From Chara braunii (taxonomy: Eukaryota > Streptophyta > Charophyceae > Charales > Characeae): a DNA stretch of 31,059 nt. Made by a program: the position numbers and the translations under genes. Where the stretch lies: NCBI GenBank assembly GCA_003427395.1, contig BFEA01000520.1, positions 763,756-794,814 of the forward strand. Direction: 5' to 3'. This document shows positions 18,570 through 29,160 of the stretch, one piece after another; the first letter of the stretch is position 1; every line of letters starts with the position of its first letter. The notes below the pieces were generated by a model that made no database searches, was not told the DNA's origin, and saw only the letters and a program-made list of their open reading frames with translations.

Positions 18570-21018
18570 GTATAGTAAAGTCTCGTAGGTGGTAGTGAGA
18601 CTCAAGCCGAAAACAATGTTCCTGGTTCATAATGAGGTGTTGTCACCTTTTCTGAGGAGGAGAGGTGACTACACTATCATCGAGGGGGAGGAAGATGTTT
18701 GGGGCCTTGTTAGGACGATGTCTATAGGGAAGGCGACTGTCGTTCGCCATGAGGTAAGGAGTGGTAACATAACCTTGTATCGGGCAGGGCCACTTCATCT
18801 CCATGGTCAAGGCCTTACCACCCTAGAGCATGTGTGATGGGGTCGTTCTACTCTGTTGACAGAAAACTGATAAGGTCTCAACATTGCAATCGAAGAGAGA
18901 TATGGTGAGGCTCAGTCTTAGAGCGGGGCTCAGGATCTAAGATGTTATTTCTTTGGCATGATTACACCGCCCCTCGACACAGTATACCTCTGTTAAGTCA
19001 ATAAGAGCAATAAATTTTATGTCATTATTGTTGATGTTTTCGTATCGCTGTTATATTTGTTTTTGTAAAGTTTTAATTGTAATCATTGTTTTCAGTGTTA
19101 ATGAAAGTTACCAGTTAATATCTTGTTGAAATAATTTGATTGAATGTTTTTGAATTTTCATTTACTTCTCTTGCAATTTGAAAAATTAGTTGTAATATTA
19201 ATTACTTATTCATGATATATTCCTTCTTTATGGTAGAAGAACATCGTTTACATTTGTATTGTCGAAGTTTCGTCAAAACAGGGGGAAAACCCTGCGTACA
19301 GTAACAATTATTTTTTATTTGTTTCCTCACCGTTTAATTTGATTTGATTGTGGTGTGATATGGTTTTGATCTTTGATGACTATCTCATAAAAAGTGTAAT
19401 CCTTCTTGAGTACGATTTGAGTAATACTAAGACACGAGTATTACACATATGTTTTTATGGTACATGATTGAATCAGTCTTTTATCTAAGACTTAACCTCA
19501 GAAAGGGAGTTTGACGGTGACCTTTAAAAATTGAGTCTTATTTTGAATCATGAAATTATTTTTATTGGACAGACATCAAAGATGTGTCCTATTTGAAAAG
19601 ACACATGATATGCGTCTTATTTTGAAATACATTTGAGTTATGTTTATTTTGCAAAAGACACCGTTCATCATCCTAATGAGGTTAGTCTGAGATAGAAGTA
19701 GAAAATCTTGAAATGGGATTGCTCGGAATTGTTGATGTTATGAAAGATATATTTTTACATTAATGGTATTGTGGAAGCCAAAAAAATTATATTTATTTTG
19801 GGTTTTCAGCTCGTTTTACGTATTTTGAGAGATCCCCGAGACGTGTGTCTAACCAAGCTGTGATCGGGACGGGAAGACACGACCACTTAGTGGCAGCCTG
19901 ACGATGCTGCTTGTTCATCCACTACATGGCAACATGACGATGATGAAAATTTTATTCTTGTTGATGGTTTTATAAATTGTTTTTGGTATACATTGAAATG
20001 CACATCGTTTATCCAATGAGTGACAACCTGACGAGGGAGAAATTTTTGTCTATGAATTTTTTGATATATATTGAAATGAGCATCGTTCATCCACTGCAGG
20101 AGGTCAGTCTGAGGGACTAAAATACCAAGCCTATGGTGGAAAATTGGCATAGTTGGGACGTAACTCCCAACATTGACTGCTGACTAAGTATAATCAGGCA
20201 GCGGACATTTCGGGTTTTGGCCTAGCGTTGAAACTTGAAGGGTGGCTACCCTATTGAGGGGTCAACTCAGGTAGTTATCAGAGGGGTCGAGAGTCAGGTC
20301 TAGAAGCTGGGTAAAACCCAGGATATGAGGATTTACCCGTTATTGCGTAACCAATACGTGAACCACCATATGTGAACCACTGTTATATAACAACACGGTG
20401 GACCGCAGATCTGGCCTGATCAACCGGACTATGGTGGGTTTAAACCACGACCGCCGATCCCCTCGTATTAGACTTCGGGTGGGATAGTAATATGGTTTGG
20501 GTTAAGACCCGCGTCCAAAGGGGCAGATTCTATGACCCCACGGACAACCAATGAGGATTAGGGAAGGAAGTCTAAGGATGTGGAAAATATGATCGTTGTC
20601 TCTCATGGTAATTTTCACCGTTGTAGTACAGATCCAGCATCCCCACCATCGGTTCATTGAGTTTGGTTTTGAGGGTTTTTCAGTATGTGGGAGACCGGGG
20701 TTAGATTCCCAGCGACGGTATAATGTATCAAAGGAGGCAATACGAATCTGACCGCATTTCAATCCAGGGACTCGGATTTGGCTATCCACTTATCAAAGAT
20801 GCGCCTTATTTTGGGAAATGGATTCACCTTTTCTTTCAAAAGGAAAGAGAGGTACATGTATTGTTTTGTATTGTATCATCTGTCCAATAATGTTATCAAT
20901 CTTGTCATATTTTATAAGTTGATTTGATCATGGAAAACGATCTAAAGGGGAACTGTATGAACGATCAATATAAACGTCTCTAGCGATGGGGACGTCGCTT
21001 AATAGGGTCTGGGAATAC
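18570..21018 (+). mobile_element. Element B interior (5'-truncated relative of element A)
   Basis: 18580-18990 is homologous to element A 9970-10400, and a hairpin plus LTR start follow at the 3' end as in A. No LTR or PBS is found at its left side, so the 5' part is missing or disrupted. No coding frame is present. Around 19660-20120 a GTTCATCCA...CTGACGA motif recurs about four times. Near 20685 a tRNA B-box-like GGTTAGATTCC is seen, without a partner A box. Confidence 0.6.
20982..20999 (+). repeat. Hairpin before the element B LTR
   Basis: AGCGATG and CGTCGCT around GGGA, 7 bp with one G-T pair. Compared with 11011-11032, an A-T pair has become G-C on both sides. Confidence 0.65.
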
Positions 21019-21025
21019 TGTCGGA

Positions 21026-21051
21026 CCAAATACCCTTACAAGGGTATTTGG
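21026..21051 (+). repeat. Perfect 12-bp LTR-start hairpin (element B)
   Basis: Arms CCAAATACCCTT and AAGGGTATTTGG separated by AC. Confidence 0.85.
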
Positions 21052-21359
21052 CCATGCTTTTGCAGTCGACACAGCGACGACATCAGCTACCATGACGGGG
21101 CCGGTCTATAAAGAAAAGGGTGTGCGCGCCTTAGCATGACACTTGAAACGATTTCCTCGGCCATTGAGGTCAGGGCAAACCGATGAGAAAATTTCGAGAC
21201 TGTGCACTCACATTGTTATGACGCGCGTTGTGATGATTAGGACCAGTAGTAATACCCTCCGACCAAAAAGATTGAGGGGTAGATTGGGTTAGTATTGTGT
21301 CAGGTAGATTTACGACATATGTTGAGACTTGGGCTGATACCTGTCTACCTACTGGTACT

Positions 21360-21512
21360 TGACCTCTAAAAATGTCGACTTTTATCTTCTTCTGCTCAGC
21401 CTCGAGTACCATGCATTTCTAGCTTTACTTGATGTGGTATCGACATTTCTAGCTTTACTTGATATGGTATCGGCCTAAAAATATCGACTTTTATCTTCTT
21501 CTGCTCAGCCTG
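21360..21512. repeat. Nested local duplications
   Basis: TCGACTTTTATCTTCTTCTG recurs ~110 bp apart (21374, 21484). Between them CATTTCTAGCTTTACTTGAT is present twice, ~33 bp apart. Confidence 0.85.
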
Positions 21513-21800
21513 CCACAACTAAGTACTGGCCCTTCGGGCCGTTCGATAAACCAAGTGCCCTTACGGGACACTCGCACACTCAAGCTATGAAGTACTCGGA
21601 CAAACCCACAGACCAGAAGGCATGAACACACACAGACTGAGGGTCACATACATGCTCAGGACTATAAACACTCAAGAAAGCATACAGATCACTAAGCGTG
21701 CACACACACAGACTCAAAAACAGGCTCGTGCCACTAGGTGGGTTGAGCCCGAATACTGTACATATATATGAGCGGCTCCTCTTCAACTTGAAGTACGAGC

Positions 21801-21932
21801 TAGCTCAGTAGGTTTGGGTGTAGAATATTAAGCGACAGACTCAAGATTAAATCTGCCCGACCACTGAGCTAGCTCCTTTTGGCAAGGAGCTCAACCATAA
21901 TTTACCCTGTTCGGTAGGCCGGGACTCGAACC
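21801..21932. promoter_or_regulatory. Inverted tRNA-like modules in element B LTR
   Basis: A perfect A box TAGCTCAGTAGG lies at 21801-21812 on plus. An inverted A box (TAGCTCAGTGG) lies at 21861-21871 on minus. A perfect B box GGTTCGAGTCC lies at 21922-21932 on minus. The minus B box lies upstream of the minus A box, so this is not one tRNA gene but two opposed fragments. An AGCTCCTT...AAGGAGCT stem sits between. Confidence 0.55.
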
Positions 21933-22326
21933 CGTGACCTCAAGATTAAAATTAGTTATAATTAGACCCCGTTGTGACAATTGGCACAACGGGGTAGTTA
22001 GTAGTTGAAATTGCTTTTTCCTTTTGTTTTATTTTATTTTATTCTTATTTTGTTATTAGTTAGATTCGTTTTCTCTTATTTTTCTTAGTTTCCTTTATTA
22101 TTTTGATCCCATGCTTATTGTTTCATAGTAACACACTAGTGAATGCGCCTCCGAAACCAAGGCAAATTCGATCAGTGTGACTTACAGTTTTGTGCTCCCG
22201 ATGAAAACTCGATCGTGCCTCCCGCACCTACGGCGGCCGATAGGCAGGGAGCAAACGCGAATGAGATAAACGACGAGTCGAAAAAGACCGCGAGGAAAAA
22301 TGAGCAGTGGAGTGGCCGCGCAGTGG

Positions 22327-22598
22327 AAGCAACGAGGTAGAGACACGAGGGGAAGGAGGAGAAGAAGAAGGAGGAGGAGAAGAAGAAGTAGAAGAAGATG
22401 AAGAAGAAAAAGAAAAAGAAAAAAAAGAAGAAAAAAAGAAAAAAGAAAAAGAAACGGTGGAAGAGAGAGGAGGAGAGTCGAGAGGGAGAAAAGATAGCAT
22501 AGGGGGGAAGAAGGCGCTAAAGGAGCGAGAAGGAAGCGAGGAGGAAAACGATTGTTTTCTGAGGTAGAGGTAGAGGCACAAACGGAAGAGAGAGGCGC

Positions 22599-22632
<34 letters not shown>

Positions 22633-22680
22633 CGAAGAAGAAGAAGAAGAAGAAGAAGAAGAAGAAGCGAGGAGATGAGT
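22327..22680. repeat. ~350-bp polypurine tract rich in GAA/GAG
   Basis: Almost only G and A on plus, with pure GAA stretches near 22360-22440 and 22595-22672. Mirror-symmetric purine tracts can form triplex DNA. The encoded Glu/Lys run is a by-product. Confidence 0.9.
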
Positions 22681-22691
22681 GGGCGACGTAC

Positions 22692-23050
22692 CTATCTTGG
22701 GGAGCTCGACTGAGACTTCGTTGTGATGTTGTCTTCGTGCCCGCTCTCACAAATGGTGCGCCACGTTTGTCCGAGAGGGACCGCGACTGGGTAGACAAAC
22801 CCTATGCTTTTTGCCATCCAAGATGCATCAAAGAGCGATGGCACAAAGTGGCCACGACCCTGCAACCGTTGCTTACCATATGCGAGGTTGAAGACTTGCG
22901 GGGTTGTGACAAGCATCCGACGTAAGGATGGGCTGACATCACCGAGACGATTGTTGGAATGCGCTCTTGTGTCGGGGGTGTTTCCCCGTGTTGTTGCCTT
23001 GGTATGTTGCACGTCACGATGGAGAGTTATGTGGCAGGGAGCATAGTGCT
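22692..23050 (-). other. Exon-like repeat segment ending at a splice-donor-like site
   Basis: GC-richer block bounded on its left by GATAG|GTACGT (minus). Its minus translation contains QHTKATTRGNTPD, resembling VQHTDTTARGIQH at 23.8 kb. That suggests two copies of one repeat. No protein family is recognised and a stop coincides with the donor. Confidence 0.3.
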
Positions 23051-23129
23051 GACGACAATGAGGGAGCGAGAGAGAGAAACATGTAAGTCTTCAATTACAT
23101 GACTCACCTCATAGTACTCCTATCAATAG

Positions 23130-24112
23130 AACAACAAAAATCGAATGAATCTACCACTACAACTAGGAGATATACATTACTGTGCATGTGTGTGAGTGTC
23201 AAACACGCAACAAGATCTCATGCTACTTATGCCGATAGGTCAAGCAAAATCGAGAGAGTCTACTGCTAAAACAAAGACATATGCATTGCTACTTCTGTTT
23301 ATGTGTGTGCATGTACTCTGATCGTGCGACGGAGTTCACTCTACTTTCATCAATAGGATAAGCAAAATCAAATGAATCTACTGCGGGACCATGAAAATAT
23401 ACATTACCTCTCTTGTATGTGTGTCTGCGTGAGAGAGAAAGAGAGAGGGAGGGGGAGAGAAAGAAGAAGGAAACTTACCGGATTGATAACCGATCAACGT
23501 GGAAATCGGACGACCACCACCCACACCCTCACTTTAACCGTATCGAGACCGAAAAGATAGGAAATATACGTTCGCTTTTGTTAATAAATATTATTAATTA
23601 ATTAGTATTATTATCGTTGTTGTTTTTATTGTGGTTGTTTCTTTTATTGTTATTATTATTATTACTATTACTATTATTATGACAATTTACCCTTACCTCA
23701 ACATCTGATATTTCGCCACTCGCTTTGTGAGGTTGGGGCCTTCGTCCGCCCAACTTACTGTAAGGCAAGCTTTTGAATGTTGTATGCCCCTCGCTGTGGT
23801 GTCGGTATGCTGCACATTGTAACGGACCAGGTTGCGTTGAGGACGGGTAAGTCTCCGAACGCACAACTGGTTTCCCGTTACTTCCATAAAAAAGGATGAG
23901 CGAAATCGAATCAATGAATCACTAGAACATAGAAATCTACATTACTACTACGTGTGCGTGTGTGTGTGAGTGTGTTTGTCAGTATGTGTACGTAGGCATG
24001 TGTGTGAGTGCGTGTATGTGAATCGTCCGACCGGCTACGTGGTACTTCCTTCGAAGTGGGATGAGCTAAATGTAATGAAACTACCGCTATAACGCAGAGA
24101 TCTATACTGCTA
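23130..24112 (+). repeat. Cluster of five copies of a ~50-bp core repeat
   Basis: Copies at ~23130, 23233, 23349, 23893 and 24059 share AAATCGAATGAATCTAC, then TAGAACATGAAAATATACA-like sequence. Most are followed by TG-rich then GA-rich simple sequence. Inverted copies occur at 30.5-31.06 kb and one at 17912. Confidence 0.75.
23590..23690. repeat. (ATT)n-rich tract
   Basis: Imperfect TTATTA/TATTAT repeats. Confidence 0.8.
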
Positions 24113-24169
24113 CGTGCATACGTGCGTGGGTGAGAGTGTGCACGAGTGTGTCTGTGTATAAGATTGTGA

Positions 24170-24211
24170 GTATGTGTGTGTGTATACGTTTGCCTTTATG
24201 AGAATGTGCAT

Positions 24212-24242
<31 letters not shown>
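24170..24242. repeat. (TG)n tract
   Basis: Interrupted TG repeats ending in a run of about 13 TG units near 24215-24242, then a GA-rich stretch. Confidence 0.9.
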
Positions 24243-24430
24243 ATAGACAGAGAGAAAATGAGTGACAGGGGGAGAAAAAGAAGCAAAGAAGAGATAGAGT
24301 TAAGATAGAGAGATACTTACCCTTTCATGTAGCTCATCGATGATGACCGTGTACAAAACACTCACCATTCGAGAGTATCGGGCATGGAATATGGTTTGTA
24401 TACATTCGTTTTGTTGATATTACCATTGCG

Positions 24431-24477
24431 AATATTATTATTATTGACATTATTATTATTGTTATTATTATTAGTTG

Positions 24478-24522
<45 letters not shown>

Positions 24523-24523
24523 G
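24431..24523. repeat. (ATT)n microsatellite
   Basis: Nearly continuous ATT triplets. Confidence 0.9.
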
Positions 24524-24539
24524 TGTTTTAATCCTAGCT

Positions 24540-25020
24540 ATAATGTGTAGGGGTTGAAGCGGTACGGGGAAATGCGGGAGATCTAGTGGTCTTCAGGGAA
24601 GGGGGCGAGATTAAGGTTATGAAGGTCTGATTCAAGGTGACGAGACACGTACCTGGTACACGAAGAGAGGTTGGCCATGGTATTGACAATCATGTAACAT
24701 TGGTCTTCGAAAGTCAAAGTGAGCCTGTTGTGTGAAAACAGCTGCAGGTAGGATAGTCAGGTAAAGTAGGCTGGGCGCTGGGCGCATGACAAAGAGGAGC
24801 GACTTTGAATATTGTGTTGGTGTGGCCTACAGGCTTGAACATTGGCTCATTACTTCATTGTATTGATCTACATGGATGGTTTCTCGGTGCATTTGTACTC
24901 TCTTCTTAGACACTACTACTTGGACATCTGTGTGATTTCGCAACTTGGTTTTCTGTATATCGTTCACACTCATATTCCTTACATATTATTATAATTATTA
25001 TTGTTATTATTATTATCATT
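24540..25020. repeat. Interspersed repeat, copy 1, with ATT-rich tail
   Basis: Shares ordered landmarks with 29640-30010: CGTACYTGGTRYA, CACTGGTCTG/CATTGGTCTT, AAAGT-AGCCTGTTG, GAGCGAC-TTGAATA, TTGAACATTGGCT, CATATTCCTT-CA, then an ATT tail. A microsatellite tail at a fixed end suggests a non-LTR retroelement 3' end. No coding frame supports that. Confidence 0.55.
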
Positions 25021-25206
25021 GTAATGAGCCCAAACCCGGAAGATACTCGTCAGACGTCATAGTACAAATAGACTTAGATATGCGCGGTGTCTCCGGTAAT
25101 AATAAAAATGTTATCTGATACAATGTCTCATTACCAACAGATGAAGAGAGTGGAGGGGGAACAGACAAATGAGAACGTGGAAGAGAATAATCAGTGATCG
25201 CAAAAG

Positions 25207-25345
25207 GGTAGCCAGACTTTACCCACTTCTTCATCGGGCTTCCCCTCGCCTCCACGTCATCAAACAGTACCTAGTATGGTAGCCAGACTTTACCCACTTC
25301 TTCGTCGGGCTTCCCCTCGCCTCCACGTCTCAAACAGTACCCAAT
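25207..25345. repeat. 71-bp tandem duplication
   Basis: GGTAGCCAGACTTTACCCAC occurs at 25207 and 25278, followed by near-identical sequence through CAAACAGTACC. Confidence 0.9.
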
Positions 25346-25375
25346 AGCGAGTCTGACAAGTCCTGGTCACACAGA

Positions 25376-25391
25376 AGTGCCACGTGGCACT
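25376..25391. repeat. 16-bp perfect palindrome with G-box core
   Basis: AGTGCCACGTGGCACT, centred on CACGTG, the plant bZIP/bHLH G-box. It resembles the GTGGC/GCCAC arms of the minisatellite downstream and may be its seed. Confidence 0.7.
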
Positions 25392-25516
25392 GTTCTCTCA
25401 TAGACAATGGAGACGATTAGCAACACACAATGTCGACGTCAACCTCGGATAGGTGTACCAGATCCCAATCATCCACAGATCTCGATCCCCTCTTAGTCCC
25501 AACCAGTCACCTCATG

Positions 25517-26075
25517 CAGACAACGTGGCCAATGCCACGTCAGCAAAGTAGACTAGTGGCAATGCCACATCACCATGTAGACAGCGTGGCCAATGCCACG
25601 TCAACACTGTAGACTGATGGCTTGCGCCACATCAGCAATGTAGACTGGTGGCCTGTGCCACATCGGCAAAGTAGACAAGCGGCAATGCCACATCAGAACT
25701 GTAGACGAGAGATGGGTGGCTGCGCCACATCAACAATGTAGAGAGGTGAACTGTATCACATCAGCAATGTAGGCAGGTGGTTGCGCCACATCAGCAATGT
25801 AGACAGATGAACTGTGTCACATCAGCAATGTAGGCAGGTGGTTGGGCCACATCAGCAATGTAGGCAGATGGTTGCGCCACAACAGCGATGTAGACCAGTG
25901 GCAGGGCCACGTCAGCAATGTAGACTGATGGTCGGTTCCACATCAGCAATGTAGACTGATGGTCTGCGCTATAGAAACACTATAGACAGGTGACAGAACC
26001 GCGTTAGCAATGTGGACCAGTGGCATGCGCCACATCAACAAGGAAGATAGTTGGCAGCGCTACGTGAGCAATGCC
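25517..26075. repeat. 30-bp minisatellite of hairpin-forming units
   Basis: About 18 diverged units around GCCACATCAGCAATGTAGAC, with starts such as 25534, 25564, 25595, 25626, 25657 and 25687. Many units contain GTGGC-N4-GCCAC, so they can each fold. Units at the right end are most diverged. Spacers are parts of the unit, not unique sequences. Confidence 0.85.
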
Positions 26076-26114
26076 TAGCGAACAGAATAGACAGCGTCAG
26101 TTGTGTGTCCGATT

Positions 26115-26147
26115 TTGAATTCAACGCGGGTTCCGCGTTGAATTCAA
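26115..26147. repeat. Perfect 15-bp-arm inverted repeat
   Basis: TTGAATTCAACGCGG and CCGCGTTGAATTCAA separated by GTT. It forms the start of a foldback-like block sharing AACTCCCGTT, AATT-AACGG and GGGGTCCG with the complement of 28298-28450. Confidence 0.85.
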
Positions 26148-26254
26148 GTTAAACTCCCGTTCAAACGTGCGTTGGACGCGAATTAACGGGGTCCGCAATG
26201 ATTTTTTTTCCTGGGTTAAAAATCATCAAAAAAATAAATAAATAAAAATCTAGG

Positions 26255-26618
26255 TTACTAATCGTCCGATGGCCGGACGTCTTGGCCGGACGTCTCCCCC
26301 AATCGTCCGGTAGGGGGGTTGTCCGAGATCCCGGACAACCACTTTTTGACATTTAAAAAATAAAAATAAAAAATTATGATAGTGTTGCGCATGCCATAGA
26401 GATCCCCCATAGAAAAAATTCAGCGTTTTCTGAGCATTTGGTGATAGGGTGCTATTTGGGGTGCGGGGGGGGGGGTACGAGGGGTTTTGGTGGGGATAGG
26501 AGGGGTATAGGTGGGGATTAGAAACTTTGAAGAGTTTTATCTTTTTTTGTACTGGCTCAAATGAGCCAAAATTTTGGTGGCATACACCTTATGCAAGGTA
26601 GAAGCCACATGTTAATTT

Positions 26619-26658
<40 letters not shown>

Positions 26659-26755
26659 GCTTGGTCGGACAACCTTTGTCCGATCCGACATCCGACCAGA
26701 CGTCCGGTCGGACATCCCGGACGATCAGGGGGGTCCCGGACGTCCGGTAAAACAA
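26255..26755. mobile_element. Foldback/MITE-like element with GTCCGG-rich inverted ends
   Basis: Left cluster (26260-26340: CGTCCGATGGCCGGACGTC, TTGTCCG...CGGACAA) and right cluster (26664-26750: GTCCGATCCGAC, GTCCGGTCGGAC, ATCCCGGACGAT, GGACGTCCGG) are built from the same motifs in roughly inverted order. Between them lie A-rich DNA, an 11-G run (26465) and poly-T (26623-26656). No transposase is present. Confidence 0.5.
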
Positions 26756-26766
26756 CCTAAAAAAAA

Positions 26767-27060
26767 ATGGGGTTGTAGATGTTTTTTAGGACTACAACCC
26801 TGTAGTTTTATTTTTATTTCTTTATGTTTAAATTATATTTTTAAAAAAATCAAAAACATAAACACACAATGAAAAAAATAAAAACTAAAATGAAATGAGT
26901 GTTTTTGTTTTGGGTTTTACACAATTTTTTAAAGGGCTAAAACAAAAACAGAAAAACAAATAAAAAATATAGGGTTGTAGATCTTTCAAAGATGTACAAA
27001 AAATTATTTTTTATTTTATTTCTTTAGAACTTTGTGTATTTAAAAAAAAAAATCAAAACC
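26767..27060. repeat. ~200-bp imperfect tandem repeat, AT-rich
   Basis: GGGTTGTAGAT followed by ACAA, TTTATTTCTTTA, a TTTAAAAAAA run and TCAAAA-CATAAA occurs from ~26769 and again from ~26972. Confidence 0.65.
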
Positions 27061-27099
27061 ATAAAAAAAATAAAAAAAGGAAAAAAAGACACACACACA

Positions 27100-27900
27100 C
27101 ACAAAATTGGGTCTGTAGCAGGTTGCATGAGTCTCGCGTCAGTTGGTTGAGAGAACCCACGCCCTGGGCTGCCTGTGTGAATGTATGGAAAGCAGGCCCT
27201 GGGCTGGATACGGGTACTGGGCCAAACACAGGCCAAAGGCAGTTGGGGGCATGCAACCACCTCAGGCCCAAGGCCTGATCTCGTGTGTGCTGGGCCTCAG
27301 GCTACCGGGGCCTACTAAAAGCTTCCTAGGACTGAACACAGGCAGGCCACTTCGATATAGCAAAGGGTCTGCCTCCACATTGGGCATTCGAGTGTTGGCT
27401 GCATGCTGCGTAAGCGCTGTCGCGCCGTAGCTCGTTGGCACTCACTTGCTCACGGGCGAGCAGGAAGGAGCAGACAGTCATAGCCGAGCTGCGCTGCTGT
27501 AAGCTGGGTGTGGCGCAGGGTGGTCCTTGGGTGCAAGTGGCATTTGTGTGTTGGGGAATGAGGTTGTGAGTAAGGCGAGGGACATACCTGGTGCTGGAAG
27601 GGTGCGACATTGGTCGCTGTATGATCGTACTTCAAGAAAGTTGTTGACGTCATCTTCGACATTGTAGTCTAGGCTAGATAGGATTTGCCATCTGTAGTCT
27701 GGGCGCCGAGCGCCAGATAAGATATCAGCATTGGTTCTTCATTGATGATGATGATGAGACTTTACCAGCATTGTCAATTATGAGCTCTTGGTGTTTTCTT
27801 ATTTGGTGAAACTCGTGATGCAATTCTGCTGTTGGTTCGAGGTCCCGACTATCTAGTGTTGTGTATATGATGTTGTTTGATTACTGAAGTTCGCTATTGC
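27100..27900. repeat. Interspersed repeat, GC-rich copy
   Basis: No gene recognised. GGACATACCTGGTGCTGG near 27580 and its surroundings align loosely with 24630-24700 and 29650-29720. TGGGCC-type motifs recur at 27170-27310 and again near 29330-29400. Treated as a diverged relative of the repeat at 24540 and 29160. Confidence 0.4.
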
Positions 27901-28041
27901 TCATCTTCCTTGCACAGTAGAAGAGAAAAAAAAAAAAAACACAGACCCAAATCGCCCGCTCAAACCCATATCGCCCGCCCCCAGTTTTCAACGGGAAAAA
28001 ACTATATCCCTCAAAAGGGAAACAATGGACACACGCCAACA

Positions 28042-28160
28042 ATCATGCACACACACACACACACACACATACACAAACACACGTGCATACATTCATATTC
28101 ATGCACAGACACACTCTCACGCGCAGGCACACACATACACACATACGAGCACACATAGCA
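28042..28160. repeat. (CA)n-rich tract
   Basis: CA repeats with CATA/CACG interruptions. Confidence 0.9.
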
Positions 28161-28235
28161 CAACTACACACTCATAACTGGGGCGTTGGGGGTTGGGGGA
28201 TATGGGGGTGGATGGGAGGTGCTTCAGGGGTTGGG

Positions 28236-28239
<4 letters not shown>

Positions 28240-28297
<58 letters not shown>
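28240..28297. repeat. Poly-T run
   Basis: Fifty-eight T in a row. On minus it is a poly-A tail following the GGGGTCCG...CCTAGGC block at 28298-28450. Confidence 0.95.
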
Positions 28298-28299
<2 letters not shown>

Positions 28300-28450
28300 C
28301 TAGGGCCACGTGTTCCGGACCCCGCGCATCAATTCCGTTTTTCCGAAAAGCGCGGGAGCGGCCCATTTTCGCGTTTAACGCAAATTCAACGGTTTTTTTT
28401 TTAATTTAACGGGGATTCAACGGGAGTTTAATTCCCCCGTTCTGCGTTAA
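28298..28450 (-). mobile_element. Short poly-A-tailed element related to 26110-26215
   Basis: Read on minus it shows TTAACGC, AACTCCCGTT, GGGGTCCG and CACGTGGCCC, then the poly-A. 26110-26215 shows AACTCCCGTT, AATT-AACGG and GGGGTCCG on plus. SINE-like or MITE-like; no Pol III boxes are visible. Confidence 0.4.
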
Positions 28451-29160
28451 AAAGATACATAGAGCGCTAGCATGCTGCCACAGTCCCGCGTCGTACACAG
28501 TACCAGCGCACAACTAGCGTCAAGTCGGCGCCAAGCCAGCGTCAAGGCAACATTATAATTTATAAGACTGAATGTTGAACTCCTGGAAGACCGAGCCTTA
28601 TGTAGTGTTTGATGAGGCTCTCTGGTCTCATATCTCCTATCCACAGTCTTGCAGATTGACTCACAGTTGAGGGTCTGAACCGTGTACAGTTGCAGACTTC
28701 CGCTTGGTCTTGATGATGTATGAGTACCTACATACAAACAGGAAAAGAGACAGACAACAAACGAACAAACATATGGACAGAAAGACGGACGGACACAAAC
28801 AGCAACAGACAGAAGAGCAGACATACAGACAGGCAGACTGACAGACAGACAGACAACGCTTCCGCATCACTCACATGTAGAATGAATGAACATCTGAACT
28901 CTACCTTTTGATTATACTCCAGGTCATCAAGGTTCTGCGCTGGAACGTTAGGCGCGGGGTGCACACATTCCTGCATGGTACTTGCGGACTTATGGAGTGC
29001 GACCGGGACTGAGTACTGCAGACCGGACTGTGTAGGACTTCCCATTTGATCACTTGACTACGGAACGCATCCTGGGCCTCACCCTGGGCTCCTCCAGAAG
29101 AAGCAGCAGCGTCGGGTCGCTGAGGCCGAGATGTGGGTTGTCGCGCCTTGGACATACACA
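28451..29160. other. Unassigned region with (GACA)n patch
   Basis: No gene recognised. A diverged CAGA/GACA tetranucleotide region lies at 28738-28857, with a pure patch near 28838-28856. The rest is unremarkable. Confidence 0.5.

Larger units (their letters stand above)
21019..21950 (+). mobile_element. Element B 3' LTR (start defined, end uncertain)
   Basis: Starts TGTCGGACC and shares its first ~35 bp with the element A LTR. It then diverges but again carries tRNA-like modules ~780 bp in, comparable to ~635 bp in A. The end is not identified. Confidence 0.5.

Noticed and set aside
20502-20789. Minus frame containing RRWESNPGLPHTEKPS
   Set aside because: This phrase is typical of translated tRNA-like B-box repeats rather than a conserved protein.
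22307-22567. Glu/Lys-rich protein
   Set aside because: It is a direct translation of the polypurine tract.
25517-26075. CRISPR-like array
   Set aside because: Units are tandem with no unique spacers, and the sequence context is eukaryotic.
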